Below are positions 1 to 8,030 of a stretch of DNA of 64,000 nt, piece by piece; the stretch's first letter is position 1, and each line of letters starts with the position of its first letter. This stretch comes from Nonomuraea sp. NEAU-A123 (GTDB taxonomy: Bacteria; Actinomycetota; Actinomycetes; Streptosporangiales; Streptosporangiaceae): contig NZ_JAHFZZ010000023.1 of assembly GCF_018603905.1 (NCBI RefSeq), positions 1 through 64,000 of the forward strand, given 5' to 3'. The position numbers and the translations under genes were made by a program. The notes beneath the pieces are model-generated. The model made no database searches. It had not been told where the DNA came from and saw only the letters and a program-made list of their open reading frames with translations.

Positions 1-220
1 CCGCAACATCGCCTCACGCGGTGTGGCGGACTGGGCAGTGAGTCACGCTGCCTGACGCGGACCTCGCCGCCGAAGCCAGCGACGGTGAGGAGCTGCAAGC
101 TCGGTCGTTTACGGCCGAGAAGCTGACGCTCGGGTGTTCTTCGCCACCGTGTCATGGAAGGGAGGCGGCCATCGCGTGGTCCTTCGAGTGCGCAGTCCAA
201 GATCGAAGGAGAACACGGCG

Positions 221-319
221 ATGGCCGTTGACAGCAGTGTGACGCCCGGCGAGCGGCTGGCGAAGCAGATCGGGGCGGATGGCCGGGACATGTTGCGTTC
301 CATGGTCAAGGCCATGGCC
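221..319 (+). pseudogene. IS256-type transposase N-terminal remnant
   Basis: An ATG at 221 with a GAAGGAGA ribosome site opens about 33 residues resembling the start of actinomycete IS256-family transposases (GERLAKQIG..., then DMLRSMVKAMA). Similarity stops near 320. The expected next block, the Ala/Asp/Cys-rich segment leading to the first catalytic Asp, is missing. The frame runs on by chance through low-similarity sequence into the membrane protein at 599. This looks like the 5' stub of a deleted insertion sequence. The family call rests on remembered motif similarity, so it is moderate. Confidence 0.45.
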
Positions 320-598
320 TTACAGCCCGTCTCTCCTCGGGCGAGGAAACGTTCGGCATGGTGGGGAATTAGCCCACCGTCACGGCTGCCCCATCGAGCA
401 GGGCCGGCCAGACACCCTGCGTTCCGATCTTCGTACGGACATGATGCTCGGCGCGCGGGATCTCACGGCGCCACCGGGCCCGCCACTTCATCCGCCGTGG
501 CGGTTTCCGACGAATACTTCAAGGAAGCGCTCAACGGCTTGGGCGAAGTCGCTGGCGCCGCCGAGCGTTCACTGTTACCTGCTCTTACCGGAGGATGC

Positions 599-847
599 GT
601 GAAGGAAAGACTGCGGAAGCTCGGCCTTGCCTTTGTGGCGGTTCTGGTCCTGGGGCTGGTCGCTCTGACGGTGGTGATCTTTGTGCCTGATTCGCTACCG
701 TATGTTCTTTTTGTCGTGGTGACCATTCTCGTGGTGGGCTCCATTCTCTTTGAGCGCTTCGTCCTATCCGACCCGGAGCCCCCCGACCTGCCGCCGCGGT
801 CGGCTCACGACGTGAGGAGGGAACAACATCGTCGTGATTCCTGGTGA
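599..847 (+). CDS. small two-helix membrane protein
   Basis: An 82-residue protein of unknown function starts at GTG 599, five bases after GGAGG (590-594). Two hydrophobic helices are obvious, roughly residues 8-30 and 33-52. They are followed by an acidic, proline-rich tail and a charged C-terminus ending DSW. The open frame extends upstream in the same register (DEYFKEALNGLGEVAG and so on), so a longer protein is possible. The good ribosome site makes 599 the better start. It sits among gene fragments and has no clear operon partner. I do not recognise the family. Confidence 0.55.
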   Translation: MKERLRKLGLAFVAVLVLGLVALTVVIFVPDSLPYVLFVVVTILVVGSILFERFVLSDPEPPDLPPRSAHDVRREQHRRDSW

Positions 848-861
848 CGTGCTGCCCCGGC

Positions 862-1325
862 TCGCCAGCCGATGGATGCTGCGTGGCAGGTGAGTGAAGG
901 CGAGGGCGGGCGCGCGGTCGCCCTCGGTAACCGCGTTGGTGGTGGTGCAGTAGCCGGGGATGGATCCGCCGTGGCGCCAGGCGGTGTCCCCGCAGGTCAG
1001 CTTTGATGCTGCTCAGGCCGAGCCCATACCGGCTGCCTGGCGCCGCGCTCCGGGGGCGTCGACGGTGGTCCGCATCTGCTTGTCGGCTTGCCTTCGAGGA
1101 GCGCGGTGAAGAAGCGGTTGAGGTCACTGGGGTGGCGACTATCTGCGTAGCGATCCAAGCCTGAGACGGGTCGAACGTGGTGACGGCGGTCATCGGCTTG
1201 GCCGGGTCATCGCGGTGGTAGCCCTTGGCGTGCGGAGTGGGAAGGCTCCGGTCGCCGACGTTCGGGAAAGCCGACGTTCGGAAGGGGGTGTGGCGCAGGC
1301 CGATGCGGTCGATCGCGCGCTTGCT
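862..1325 (-). pseudogene. serine hydrolase (beta-lactamase/D,D-carboxypeptidase family) pseudogene
   Basis: Read on the minus strand, three frames in turn give the C-terminal half of a secreted penicillin-binding-like serine hydrolase. The pieces are IGLRHT...FPNVGDRSLPTPHAKGYH, then DPSQAW, then (shifted) SDLNRFFTALLEGK, then (shifted) GSRYGLGLSSI. A last shift gives LTCGDTAW followed by RHGGSIPGY and TTTNAVTEGDRAPALA. The HGGxxPGY block is the third active-site box of the family (HxG in place of KTG). At least three frameshifts separate these blocks and the N-terminal half with the SxxK serine is absent. It is clearly decayed. Confidence 0.75.
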
Positions 1326-1334
1326 GCGGATTGA

Positions 1335-1493
1335 CCACGGCGCAGCGTCGCAGCGCACGTCGCACGCGGGCTGACCAACAGGGAGACGGCCGCGGAGCTC
1401 TTCATTTCGCCGCACACCGTCGACTACCACCTACGGCAGATGTTCCGCAAACTGCGCCTGGAGCTGGCCCGGATGCTGGCCGACCGTCGATGA
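1335..1493 (+). pseudogene. LuxR-type helix-turn-helix C-terminal remnant
   Basis: The frame ending at TGA 1491-1493 reads VARGLTNRETAAELFISPHT followed by VDYHLRQMFRKL, a textbook GerE/LuxR DNA-binding domain of the type ending large ATP-binding LuxR regulators. It opens directly after an in-frame stop at 1332 and has no start codon or upstream regulatory domain. Only about 50 codons remain. It abuts the serine-hydrolase pseudogene on the other strand, which supports repeated deletion in this region. Confidence 0.7.
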
Positions 1494-1537
1494 ATAATCG
1501 AGTGGCCCATGTTCCCCCTCCTCATTAGCGTGACCAG

Positions 1538-2290
1538 ATGCTGAGCTATGACGTGCTCGTCGAGCAAGCCATCCAGGCATCCGTCCGCGGATGGGACTTC
1601 AGCTGGCTGCGCGGCCGAGTGAACGGTGGAAATCCGTCGTGGGCGTACACCGAGCGAGCCTTGTCGCTGCTTCCGACGGCGCGGCGGGTGCTTGACCTGG
1701 ATACCGGCGGTGGTGAGGTCCTGGCGTCCTTGTCTCCGCTTCCGCCCTACACGGTCGCCATGGAGGGATGGCAACCCAACATCCCCATCGCCGGCAAGCG
1801 GCTGAGGCCGTTGAGGGTGCCGGTATTGGGCGGTACCGCCGATCACATCCCCGTGCGCGAGACCACGTTCGACCTTGTGCTCAACAGGCACGGTGCGCTG
1901 AACGCGGCCGAAGTCGCCCGGGTTCTCGTCCCTCATGGCCGACTGCTTACGCAGCAAGTCGGCAGCCGCAACGGGTTGGACCTGAACGCCGCCCTGGGTG
2001 CGCCACCCCCGACCGATCCGGAGAGCTGGACATTGGCCGTCGCGGTCGACCGCCTCCGCCACTGCGGGCTGCACGTGCTGGACGCTCGCGAGGAGATGGT
2101 CGAGTACGTCTTTCACGACATCGGCGCGGTCATCTTCCAGTTACGTGCCGTTCCTTGGCAAGTCCGCGACTTCGATCGCAACCGCTATGACCGGCCGCTA
2201 CGTGCACTCCATGAGCGCATCTGTTCCGAGGGCGCTTTCACTACTCGCGATCACCGCTTCCTCATCGAAGCCGAACTCCCTCGTCTCTGA
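1538..2290 (+). CDS. class I SAM-dependent methyltransferase
   Basis: The 250-residue protein carries a Rossmann-type SAM-binding core. Motif I is RRVLDLDTGGGEV (about residues 49-61), an acidic motif II-like position follows in VAMEGWQPN, and FDLVLNRHGALN is the motif IV region. A late RLLTQQVG segment matches the strand after motif V. It probably methylates a small molecule, but no substrate is indicated. The ATG at 1538 is preceded only by a weak purine stretch. It is monocistronic between gene fragments. Length and motif order suit the methyltransferase-11/25 superfamily. Confidence 0.8.
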   Translation: MLSYDVLVEQAIQASVRGWDFSWLRGRVNGGNPSWAYTERALSLLPTARRVLDLDTGGGEVLASLSPLPPYTVAMEGWQPNIPIAGKRLRPLRVPVLGGTADHIPVRETTFDLVLNRHGALNAAEVARVLVPHGRLLTQQVGSRNGLDLNAALGAPPPTDPESWTLAVAVDRLRHCGLHVLDAREEMVEYVFHDIGAVIFQLRAVPWQVRDFDRNRYDRPLRALHERICSEGAFTTRDHRFLIEAELPRL

Positions 2291-2380
2291 CGGCACTCCC
2301 GGACCGGCAAACCGCTGCTCATCAACGTGATCTTTCGCTCGGTAGCATCGGTCGGGGAATCAGGGGCGTGAAGGGGACAC

Positions 2381-2974
2381 ATGGAGTCGGAGGCACGGTT
2401 CACGCTTCTCGGGCCGGTGTCGGTCCATGGACCTGACGGGCCGATCGCGCTGGGCTCGCCGAAGCAGCGGACCGTGCTGGCCGCGCTCCTTCTCAATGCG
2501 GACCACACGGTGTCGGACGACCGGCTCGTCGCTCTGGTCTGGGGCGAGCGGCCGCCGCGCACGGCTGTCGCGCGCTTGCAGGTGTACGTACACGAGCTGC
2601 AGGCGCTGGTCGGCAAGGGGCGCATCAGCCGGGTCGGCGCCGGCTACCGCATCCACATCGGCGCGGACGAGCTCGACCTGCGGCTGTTCGAGCGGTACAG
2701 AACAGCCGCGCGCGCCGACGCCGAAGAGGGGCGACACGCCGACGCCGTGGCGCGGTTGCGTGCCGGGGCAGCACTGTGGTGCGGGCCCGCGCTGGCGGGG
2801 ACCAGCGCAACGCTCATCGACCAGGAACGCCCAGGCCTCGAGGACAGGCGGATCTGCGCCCTGGAGGAGCTGTACGACGCGGAGCTGGCATCCGGGCGGC
2901 ACGCCGAGATTCTCGGCGAACTTCACACCGCGGTGGCCGAGCACTCACTGCGCGAGACCGCTGGGCTCTCATGA
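2381..2974 (+). CDS. truncated SARP-type transcriptional regulator
   Basis: Residues 1-90 form an OmpR-like winged helix of AfsR/SARP activators (FTLLGPVSVHG, SPKQRTVLAALLLNA, LQVYVHELQALVG). The bacterial transcriptional activator (BTAD) domain begins near residue 95 with ADELDLRLFERYR. The protein ends at residue 197 inside BTAD (AEHSLRETAGLS), where family members continue with RERLRAQLMLALYR-type helices. It therefore lacks roughly the last 50-60 residues and any ATPase domain. GAAGGGG four bases before ATG 2381 is a good ribosome site. It is expressed at best as a shortened DNA-binding protein and is likely decaying. Confidence 0.75.
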   Translation: MESEARFTLLGPVSVHGPDGPIALGSPKQRTVLAALLLNADHTVSDDRLVALVWGERPPRTAVARLQVYVHELQALVGKGRISRVGAGYRIHIGADELDLRLFERYRTAARADAEEGRHADAVARLRAGAALWCGPALAGTSATLIDQERPGLEDRRICALEELYDAELASGRHAEILGELHTAVAEHSLRETAGLS

Positions 2975-3016
2975 CCTACTAGGGGGTGGTCATGTAACCA
3001 CGGTCGTGCTTGTAGT

Positions 3017-3071
3017 CCCTTTTCCTCTCCCTGATCGTGTCGTTCAGTCGGGGGCAGGGAGAGGAAAAGGG
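3017..3071. terminator. 17-bp perfect inverted repeat downstream of the SARP stub
   Basis: Bases 3017-3033 (CCCTTTTCCTCTCCCTG) are the exact reverse complement of 3055-3071, with a 21-base spacer. It lies 43 bases after the SARP stop and works as a hairpin on either strand. A U-tract is lacking, as is common in actinomycetes. It could alternatively be the end of a deleted mobile element. Confidence 0.6.
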
Positions 3072-3318
3072 GTCGGTCTCGTCAGGCCTGCTTGAGGGTG
3101 GCGCCCACGTTGCCGCAGCGGCGTCGAACGACCCACGCGCCGCCTCCAGGCAGGCCGGCCTCACGAGCCCGAACGAATGCCGCTCGACCGGCAACACCAG
3201 CGCCGCACCGGCAACCTGCCAGCAGGCATGACCAACGTCCGCCGCGCCTTGGAAACCGACGGCACTCGCCGAATAGCGATCACCCACAACCTAAAAGACG
3301 CCTTTATTGGCGCTCTCC
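3072..3318. other. no supported gene
   Basis: The stretch has short open frames with poor codon bias. One plus-strand frame contains MTNVRRALETDGTRRIAITH and continues into the minus-strand small gene, but no family is recognised. I see no regulatory element beyond the hairpin to its left. Confidence 0.4.
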
Positions 3319-3498
3319 TCATTCCGGATGGCGTCGCGGCCTACGACGCTGAGGCCCGGTCCCGCGCGGAGTCGGCACCCACCGTTTCTCATGTCTGATC
3401 GCCAGTCGAACCGCCCAGTAGATGAGGAAGAACAACAGCACCACGGGGCTGATCCATAGCACCACCAGGGACAGGGCCTCAATCATCAAAATCGCCAT
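3319..3498 (-). CDS. small single-pass membrane protein
   Basis: The minus-strand frame from ATG 3498 to TGA 3319 encodes 59 residues. One strong helix (about residues 7-33, including VVLLFFLIYWAVRLAIRHE) is followed by a basic tail (RRRPRRHPE). The helix followed by RLAIRHE resembles short actinomycete membrane proteins, but I cannot name a family. No good ribosome site precedes ATG 3498 or the alternative ATG 3486, so the start is uncertain. Positive charges following the helix suggest an outside N-terminus and a cytoplasmic tail. Confidence 0.45.
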   Translation of the reverse strand: MAILMIEALSLVVLWISPVVLLFFLIYWAVRLAIRHEKRWVPTPRGTGPQRRRPRRHPE

Positions 3499-3798
3499 TC
3501 GATCATCGACATAAGGGGCACAAGGATGCCCGATCTACTCGTCAGCGTCTACCAGCGGCTCCACGTCTACTAACGCCACCAACCGCCGCCGCGAAGAACG
3601 AAACGACGCGAGGAGCTGAGGTCATAGAACCTCCGGCAGGGCGCTCCGTCCGGATGATCGCCGCACGGGACGAACCCTTGCGTCTCGCGGCCCTGGCCTG
3701 TTTTCCCTTCGGGCGGGAGGGACAGCGCACGGGCCGTATCTCGAACGACAGAAATCGGCCCGTCGTCGTAGCATGATCAGGACAACGGAGGAGCCAAT
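3499..3798. other. intergenic, no gene seen
   Basis: These 300 bases separate the small membrane gene from the PfpI-like gene. Open frames here lack actinomycete codon bias. The last 15 bases contain GGAGGA, the ribosome site of the next gene. I see no other structured element. Confidence 0.4.
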
Positions 3799-4422
3799 GT
3801 GCGCATCGCCATCCCGCTGTTCGATCGGTTCACCGCTCTCGACGCAGTCGGCCCGTACGAAGTGCTCAAATTCCTGCCGGGCGCCGAGATCGTCTTCGTA
3901 GCCACGGAGCCTGGACCCGTGCGGGATGTTCCCAAGTGGTTGGCCATCAGTGCCGACGCGACGTTCACTGAGATTGACGCGTGCGATGTGCTGCTTGTGC
4001 CTGGAGGCCCCGGCGCCCGTGGACTCCTTAAGGACGAGGAGCTTCTCGGCTGGATCGGGCGAATGCACGAAGGGAGCAGCTGGACCACCTCCGTATGTAC
4101 GGGATCACTGCTCTTGGCTGCCGCTGGACTGCTTACGGGGCTTTCCGCGACGACGCACTGGGCAGCCATCGATGTCCTGGAGTCGTTCGGGGCGACGTAC
4201 ACGGCCGAGAGAGTCGTGTTCCAGGACAGAATCGTGACCGCCGCAGGAGTCTCCTCCGGTATCGATATGGCGCTCGCATTGGCAGCGCACATCGCAGACC
4301 AGACCACGGCAGAAGCGATCCAACTGGCGATCGAGTACGACCCTCAGCCGCCGTTCGACGCAGGTTCCCCTGCCAAGGCCCCGCAGGCCGCCAAGGATCT
4401 TCTTGCCAGAGGGATCCGCTGA
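3799..4422 (+). CDS. DJ-1/PfpI family protein (isonitrile-hydratase-like)
   Basis: The 207-residue single-domain protein has the PfpI/DJ-1 fold. The family glutamate is in VGPYEVLK (Glu21). The nucleophile elbow is TTSVCTGSLLLAAAGLL (Cys100), followed by a TTHW segment. The pattern FDRFTALDAVGPYEVL resembles isonitrile hydratase and AraC-associated DJ-1 proteins rather than PfpI proteases. The substrate is not determinable. It starts at GTG 3799, seven bases after GGAGGA (3787-3792). There is no AraC DNA-binding domain attached. Confidence 0.85.
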   Translation: MRIAIPLFDRFTALDAVGPYEVLKFLPGAEIVFVATEPGPVRDVPKWLAISADATFTEIDACDVLLVPGGPGARGLLKDEELLGWIGRMHEGSSWTTSVCTGSLLLAAAGLLTGLSATTHWAAIDVLESFGATYTAERVVFQDRIVTAAGVSSGIDMALALAAHIADQTTAEAIQLAIEYDPQPPFDAGSPAKAPQAAKDLLARGIR

Positions 4423-4664
4423 CATCGAAGCGGACCGCATACAGTGCCGCCGTGCTGCTTCTCCAGTACACCGAGGTTGACCACCGCCGCGGGTGCCTCA
4501 TCGGGGTGCGCGTAGGTGTCACTGTCGAGCAGCGCGCGGCGTTCGGCCGATCCGATCGCGTCAAGGTCGGCCTGAACGGCGTGCTGGTCGAGGTCCGGAA
4601 GGCGGGGGTCGTCGTGGATGCCTCGCCACTGCCGCGGAGTCTATGTTCAGCTACCCTTTGGGCC
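4423..4664. other. intergenic with an open minus-strand fragment
   Basis: Minus-strand sequence reads through without a stop and looks protein-like (IHDDPRLPDLDQHAVQADLD, then ERRALLDSDTYAHPDEAPA), but has no start or known family. It is probably a remnant of a lost gene. The right end carries TACCCT (4652-4657), seven bases before the GTG of the next gene, a likely -10 for a leaderless message. Confidence 0.35.
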
Positions 4665-5276
4665 GTGAATCAGAACGAAAGTGTCGAAGGAGCCGAGCAA
4701 GCTCTGGCTGGTCTTGGGGGAGATTCCTCTCGCGTGACCGTGCGCCGGCTCACCATCGACGATCAAGACGAGTTCATCGAGTTGGTCCGTGCCAGTGCCG
4801 ACCTGCACCATCCGTGGATGGCCTTGCCCAGCGCGCCGCCGGAATTCCGCAAATTCCTCGCACGATTCGACGACCCTCTGTCTGCCGAGGGCCTACTGGT
4901 CTGCATGCGTGACACCGGTGCTATAGCGGGCAACATCAACATCAACAGCATTATCCGGGGGCGGTTCCAGTCCGGCTCGCTGGGCTATGCGGCCTTCGCT
5001 CCCGCCGCCGGCCGAGGGTACATGTCCGAAGGTCTCGGTCTAGTGCTGCGCTATGCGTTCGAGCACTTGCGCCTTCACCGGCTGGAAGCCCAAATCCAGC
5101 CCGACAATCATGCTTCTCTGAAGCTGGTTCAACGCCTCGGGTTCCGATCCGAGGGTTACTCGCCTGACTTGCTCTTCATCGCCGGCGCCTGGCGGGATCA
5201 CGAACGGTGGGCCATCACCAACAGCATGAGTGGGATTGTTCCGAGCGCTCCGCATCCAAGCCTGCCTATCCCTTGA
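4665..5276 (+). CDS. GNAT family N-acetyltransferase (RimJ/RimL-like)
   Basis: The protein of 203 residues starts at GTG 4665. The acetyl-CoA domain is recognisable from VTVRRLTIDDQDEFIELVRA through LGYAAFAPAAGRGYMSEGL, the pyrophosphate-binding loop of RimJ/L-type enzymes. LEAQIQPDNHASLKLVQRLG and FRSEGYSPDLL complete the family C-terminus. It presumably acetylates the N-terminal amine of a protein or a small amine. No ribosome site is seen, and a TACCCT -10 seven bases upstream suggests a leaderless transcript. Its end overlaps the convergent glycosyltransferase by 11 bases. Confidence 0.85.
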   Translation: MNQNESVEGAEQALAGLGGDSSRVTVRRLTIDDQDEFIELVRASADLHHPWMALPSAPPEFRKFLARFDDPLSAEGLLVCMRDTGAIAGNININSIIRGRFQSGSLGYAAFAPAAGRGYMSEGLGLVLRYAFEHLRLHRLEAQIQPDNHASLKLVQRLGFRSEGYSPDLLFIAGAWRDHERWAITNSMSGIVPSAPHPSLPIP

Positions 5277-6516
5277 GGTCACTCCGTATCGGATGGTTCG
5301 GCGGGGGACTCGTTTCAGACAATAGTTGTGCGGCGGCTTTTGCGCCGTCGGTGCGTACTGTGGTGGCGATGGATTGGGCGCGGGCTGCCACGTCCGGCTG
5401 GAGAGTACGGCTGAGAGCTTCGGTCAGGGAATTGGTGGTCGGCGCGCCGGGCGAGTGCGCTGTTCCGATATTGAGGTCGTTGATTCGTTGTGCCCAGTAG
5501 TGCTGGTCGAAGTGCTGGGGGATGGCGACCTGGGGTGCTCCGGCACGTGCGGCCGCGGTGGTGGTGCCCGCGCCGCCGTGGTGTACGGCGGCGGCGACCC
5601 GCTGGAAGAGCGCCTGCTGGTTGACCTCTCCGATGGACAGGCAATCGGGTTCGCTGTCGAGTAGCGCCAGGTCGGCCCAGCCGCGGAGCACGATCGCGCG
5701 GCAGCCGAGCGCGCGGGCCGTTTCGATCATCGTCTTGCTGAGGTCATGGGGCGCGCGGATGCTGCCGAAGCCGAAATAGACGGGTGGTTCGCCGGCCTCA
5801 AGGAATGCCTCCAGCTCCGCAGGCAGCGGACGCTCGTCCGGCAGGATCCACGCGCCCGTCTGAACCACATCCGGGTCAGCGGGCTCAGGCCAGGGCCCCA
5901 ACGTCGGGTCGGCTGCCAGCCAGGGCTGGTCGGTGAACATATGGCTCCGGACGTCAGGGACCGGAGCCAGGCCGGCCGAAGCCCGATGGGAGTCGAGAGC
6001 AGCGCCCCAGAGGTCGTTCCAAAGTTGTGCGTCCTGAGCCCAGAGAGTGCGGTTGTCGCCCTTTCCGTCTCCTGGTGTGCCTTCCCGCATCGGCATGAAG
6101 GGTGGCGCATGGTGGGGGGAGGGTAGAGCTATGGGGCAGTAACCGGCGAAGACGTAGCGGATTCCCATCTGCTCGGCCACCGAGCGAGCGGCCATCACCA
6201 GGTATCCGCCGGCCATGATGACGTCGCAGCCCTCGGCGGCCGCCGGCAGCGTCTCGAACTGGGTGGCGACCGTGGCTTCCACCATCTGACGCCGCTGTTT
6301 GGGCGAGGGCGGGGCTGCGGTGGGGCTGGCTTTCCCGGTTGACCGCAGTTCGGGGCCGAGGGGCACGAACGGGATTCCGAGGCCGTCGATCCAGTCGCGG
6401 AAGTCAGGGGGCGCGCATACGCGGACTTCCTCGCCAAGGGCCCGCAACTGCACCGCCAGCGCCACTATCGGCTGGACGTCGCCACGCGACCCGATTGTCG
6501 ACAGCAGTACACGCAT
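5266..6516 (-). CDS. GT1-family glycosyltransferase (MGT/vancomycin-Gtf type)
   Basis: The 416-residue protein begins MRVLLSTIGSRGDVQP, the acceptor-domain start of antibiotic-type GT-B glycosyltransferases. The nucleotide-sugar-binding domain has PPVYFGFGSIRAP (about 245-257) and HHGGAGTT (312-319), the donor diphosphate loop. It would transfer a sugar to a lipophilic natural product or an incoming antibiotic. No biosynthetic cluster surrounds it, so self-protection or tailoring are both possible. ATG 6516 is chosen because GGGGGGAG lies just upstream. A longer open frame to 6579 has no ribosome site. A palindrome at 6557 lies upstream. Confidence 0.9.
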   Translation of the reverse strand: MRVLLSTIGSRGDVQPIVALAVQLRALGEEVRVCAPPDFRDWIDGLGIPFVPLGPELRSTGKASPTAAPPSPKQRRQMVEATVATQFETLPAAAEGCDVIMAGGYLVMAARSVAEQMGIRYVFAGYCPIALPSPHHAPPFMPMREGTPGDGKGDNRTLWAQDAQLWNDLWGAALDSHRASAGLAPVPDVRSHMFTDQPWLAADPTLGPWPEPADPDVVQTGAWILPDERPLPAELEAFLEAGEPPVYFGFGSIRAPHDLSKTMIETARALGCRAIVLRGWADLALLDSEPDCLSIGEVNQQALFQRVAAAVHHGGAGTTTAAARAGAPQVAIPQHFDQHYWAQRINDLNIGTAHSPGAPTTNSLTEALSRTLQPDVAARAQSIATTVRTDGAKAAAQLLSETSPPPNHPIRSDLKG

Positions 6517-6556
6517 CGAAACTCCCCCCGTGAAGGTTTCGGCCGCAATTGGCCGA

Positions 6557-6571
6557 CACATTGTGAATGTG
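6557..6571. promoter_or_regulatory. CACATT-N3-AATGTG palindrome
   Basis: A perfect 6-3-6 inverted repeat lies 41 bases upstream of the glycosyltransferase start, next to a second weaker repeat (CGGCC-N6-GGCCG, near 6540-6555). Position and symmetry suggest a repressor operator controlling the glycosyltransferase. The regulator is unknown. Confidence 0.5.
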
Positions 6572-6621
6572 AGCCGCATTCGCGTCCATCTCCGTTTGGC
6601 GTGCGCTTGCGCTGATTCAGC

Positions 6622-7128
6622 TCACGCCCAGAATTCTGGACCGGCACTGGGGTCTTGCCGCAAGCCCCCCTCGCTGCTATAGCTTGGAAATGGCGGGGTT
6701 GCGTGGATGGGATCGTCTTGCAGTGAGATTGCGTGTCGAGAAAGTGCGAACGTTGAGCAGAACCACAGGGGCTTCTCTAGGTGGAGGGCAGTGAAGGTCT
6801 CGTCGGCCAGGATGGTTTTATCTGGGCCGATGGTGAAGCGGGTCAACATCACTTCATCATCTGGTTCTTGGCTGCCGAGGGAGGTCACGGTGAAGCCTGC
6901 GTTGTCCGTGGCCTGCCACTCGCCAGAGAAAGATTGCTGATGGCGTAATTCCAGAAGAGCGGGCTCGGGGCAACGCCAACGGAATCGGGTCATCTCCATT
7001 CCGCCACTTGCGCTCTCCCAGCCGCTCCAGCCTCGTCCATCGGGGAGGAAGCCCAGCCAACTGCTTTCCATCGCTCCGTAGTCGTAGGGGCCGCTGTCCC
7101 AGAGGCCAACGAGGAGTTCGGTTTCCAT
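6622..7128 (-). CDS. hypothetical protein, actinomycete Trp-rich family
   Basis: From ATG 7128 the product is 168 residues (METELLVGLWDSGPYDYGAM...). It is rich in Trp and acidic residues (WLGFLPDGRGWSGWESA, TRFRWRCPEPALLEL), looks like a soluble beta-rich protein and has no signal peptide. Similar short proteins occur in streptomycetes, as far as I recall, without a known function. In-frame ATGs at 7182 and 7245 would lengthen it; the latter overlaps the divergent gene at 7190. No clear ribosome site decides the start. The last 25 residues are low in conservation-like features. Confidence 0.6.
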   Translation of the reverse strand: METELLVGLWDSGPYDYGAMESSWLGFLPDGRGWSGWESASGGMEMTRFRWRCPEPALLELRHQQSFSGEWQATDNAGFTVTSLGSQEPDDEVMLTRFTIGPDKTILADETFTALHLEKPLWFCSTFALSRHAISLQDDPIHATPPFPSYSSEGGLRQDPSAGPEFWA

Positions 7129-7189
7129 GTTCGCCAGGATGTCATGAGTACGGACTGCCGGCTCGGGAGGTGCGGTTAGCATTATCGGT

Positions 7190-7387
7190 ATGAACGAGCC
7201 CCAGCCCGTCACACTTCCCCACGGCGCCAACCTGAGCTGTGACACCTGCCAAAACGAGCTCTTCGAGAGCTATCAGTGGAAGCTCCAGACCACCGGGATG
7301 ACATTCTTCGGCCTTGACTGGGCCAACCGTGATGCGACCTGCTTTGTGTGCACCACGTGCCGTCGCATCCATTGGTTTCATTTATGA
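7190..7387 (+). CDS. small zinc-ribbon protein
   Basis: A 65-residue protein with two CxxC knuckles, CDTCQNELF (about 17-25) and CTTCRRIHWF (about 54-63), which probably bind one zinc. The central GMTFFGLDWANRDA stretch is typical of a widespread uncharacterised actinomycete family. There is no ribosome site. TAGCAT at 7177-7182 lies seven bases before the ATG, so the message is probably leaderless. The 3' end overlaps the convergent acetyltransferase by ten bases. Confidence 0.75.
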   Translation: MNEPQPVTLPHGANLSCDTCQNELFESYQWKLQTTGMTFFGLDWANRDATCFVCTTCRRIHWFHL

Positions 7388-7935
7388 ACAGGGGTGTCGC
7401 TGAGGATCTTCGAATACACATACATGTCCCGACGCTCACCTCCCACCTCCTGCCAACTACGCAAGAGACCCTCGCGAACGAACCCCGCCCGCTCGGCGGA
7501 CTTCCACGACGGTGCATTCCACGGCTCCACATGTAACTGCAGCCGGGGAATCCTCAGCCGTTCCAAGCCCCAAGACGAGATCGCCCGCAAGGCCGTACAC
7601 GCGATCCCCTGACCCCGGGCCGACTTCGCAACCCAGTAACCCACCGACGCTCGACCATGAGGGCTCGGCCACAACCCGATCTGGCCCACGGCTCGGTCGT
7701 CGCCGGTGTTCGCGATCGCGAAGGAGTAGCCGACCCTGTCGGTGGCCCTGCTCCACTGACGTTGGATGAAGGCGGCGCCCTCCGCGTCTGAGTAATTCGG
7801 CGGTACGCCGGTGATCAGAGGGATGTACGCGTCTTCGGACGCCTCTCGCACCACCGCGACATCATCCAGCCGCCATGGGCGAAGAATGAATTTCTCGCCA
7901 GCCGGGAGTTCGGGAACGACGAGCGGGTTGTCCAT
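7378..7935 (-). CDS. GNAT family N-acetyltransferase (RimJ/RimL-like)
   Basis: The 185-residue protein shows the GNAT core. It starts with ILRPWRLDDVAVVREA. VGYWVAKSARGQGIACTALRA (about 96-116) carries the R/QxxGxG/A acetyl-CoA loop, and LQLHVEPWNAPSWKSAERAG with FVREGLLRSW is the RimJ/L C-terminal signature. It probably acetylates a protein N-terminus or a small amine. It starts at ATG 7935 and is transcribed alone, convergent with the zinc-ribbon gene. Confidence 0.88.
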   Translation of the reverse strand: MDNPLVVPELPAGEKFILRPWRLDDVAVVREASEDAYIPLITGVPPNYSDAEGAAFIQRQWSRATDRVGYSFAIANTGDDRAVGQIGLWPSPHGRASVGYWVAKSARGQGIACTALRAISSWGLERLRIPRLQLHVEPWNAPSWKSAERAGFVREGLLRSWQEVGGERRDMYVYSKILSDTPVHK

Positions 7936-8018
7936 TCCCGCATCATGCCACCGGAGGTGATCATTTCCCTCACCGTCAAGTGATCCTCGGCTCGCGGGGT
8001 GGAATAGCGGGTGCCGAA

Positions 8019-8024
8019 TAGACT
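8019..8024 (+). promoter_or_regulatory. TAGACT -10 box of a leaderless promoter
   Basis: TAGACT lies six bases before ATG 8031, with no Shine-Dalgarno sequence in between. This spacing fits transcription starting at the A of the start codon of the response regulator gene. Confidence 0.5.
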
Positions 8025-8030
8025 GCGGCG

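Noticed and set aside
585..1430. Long minus-strand open frame over the graveyard region
   Set aside because: Only parts of it match the serine hydrolase; the other matching blocks lie in other frames. It is a chance opening through a pseudogene.
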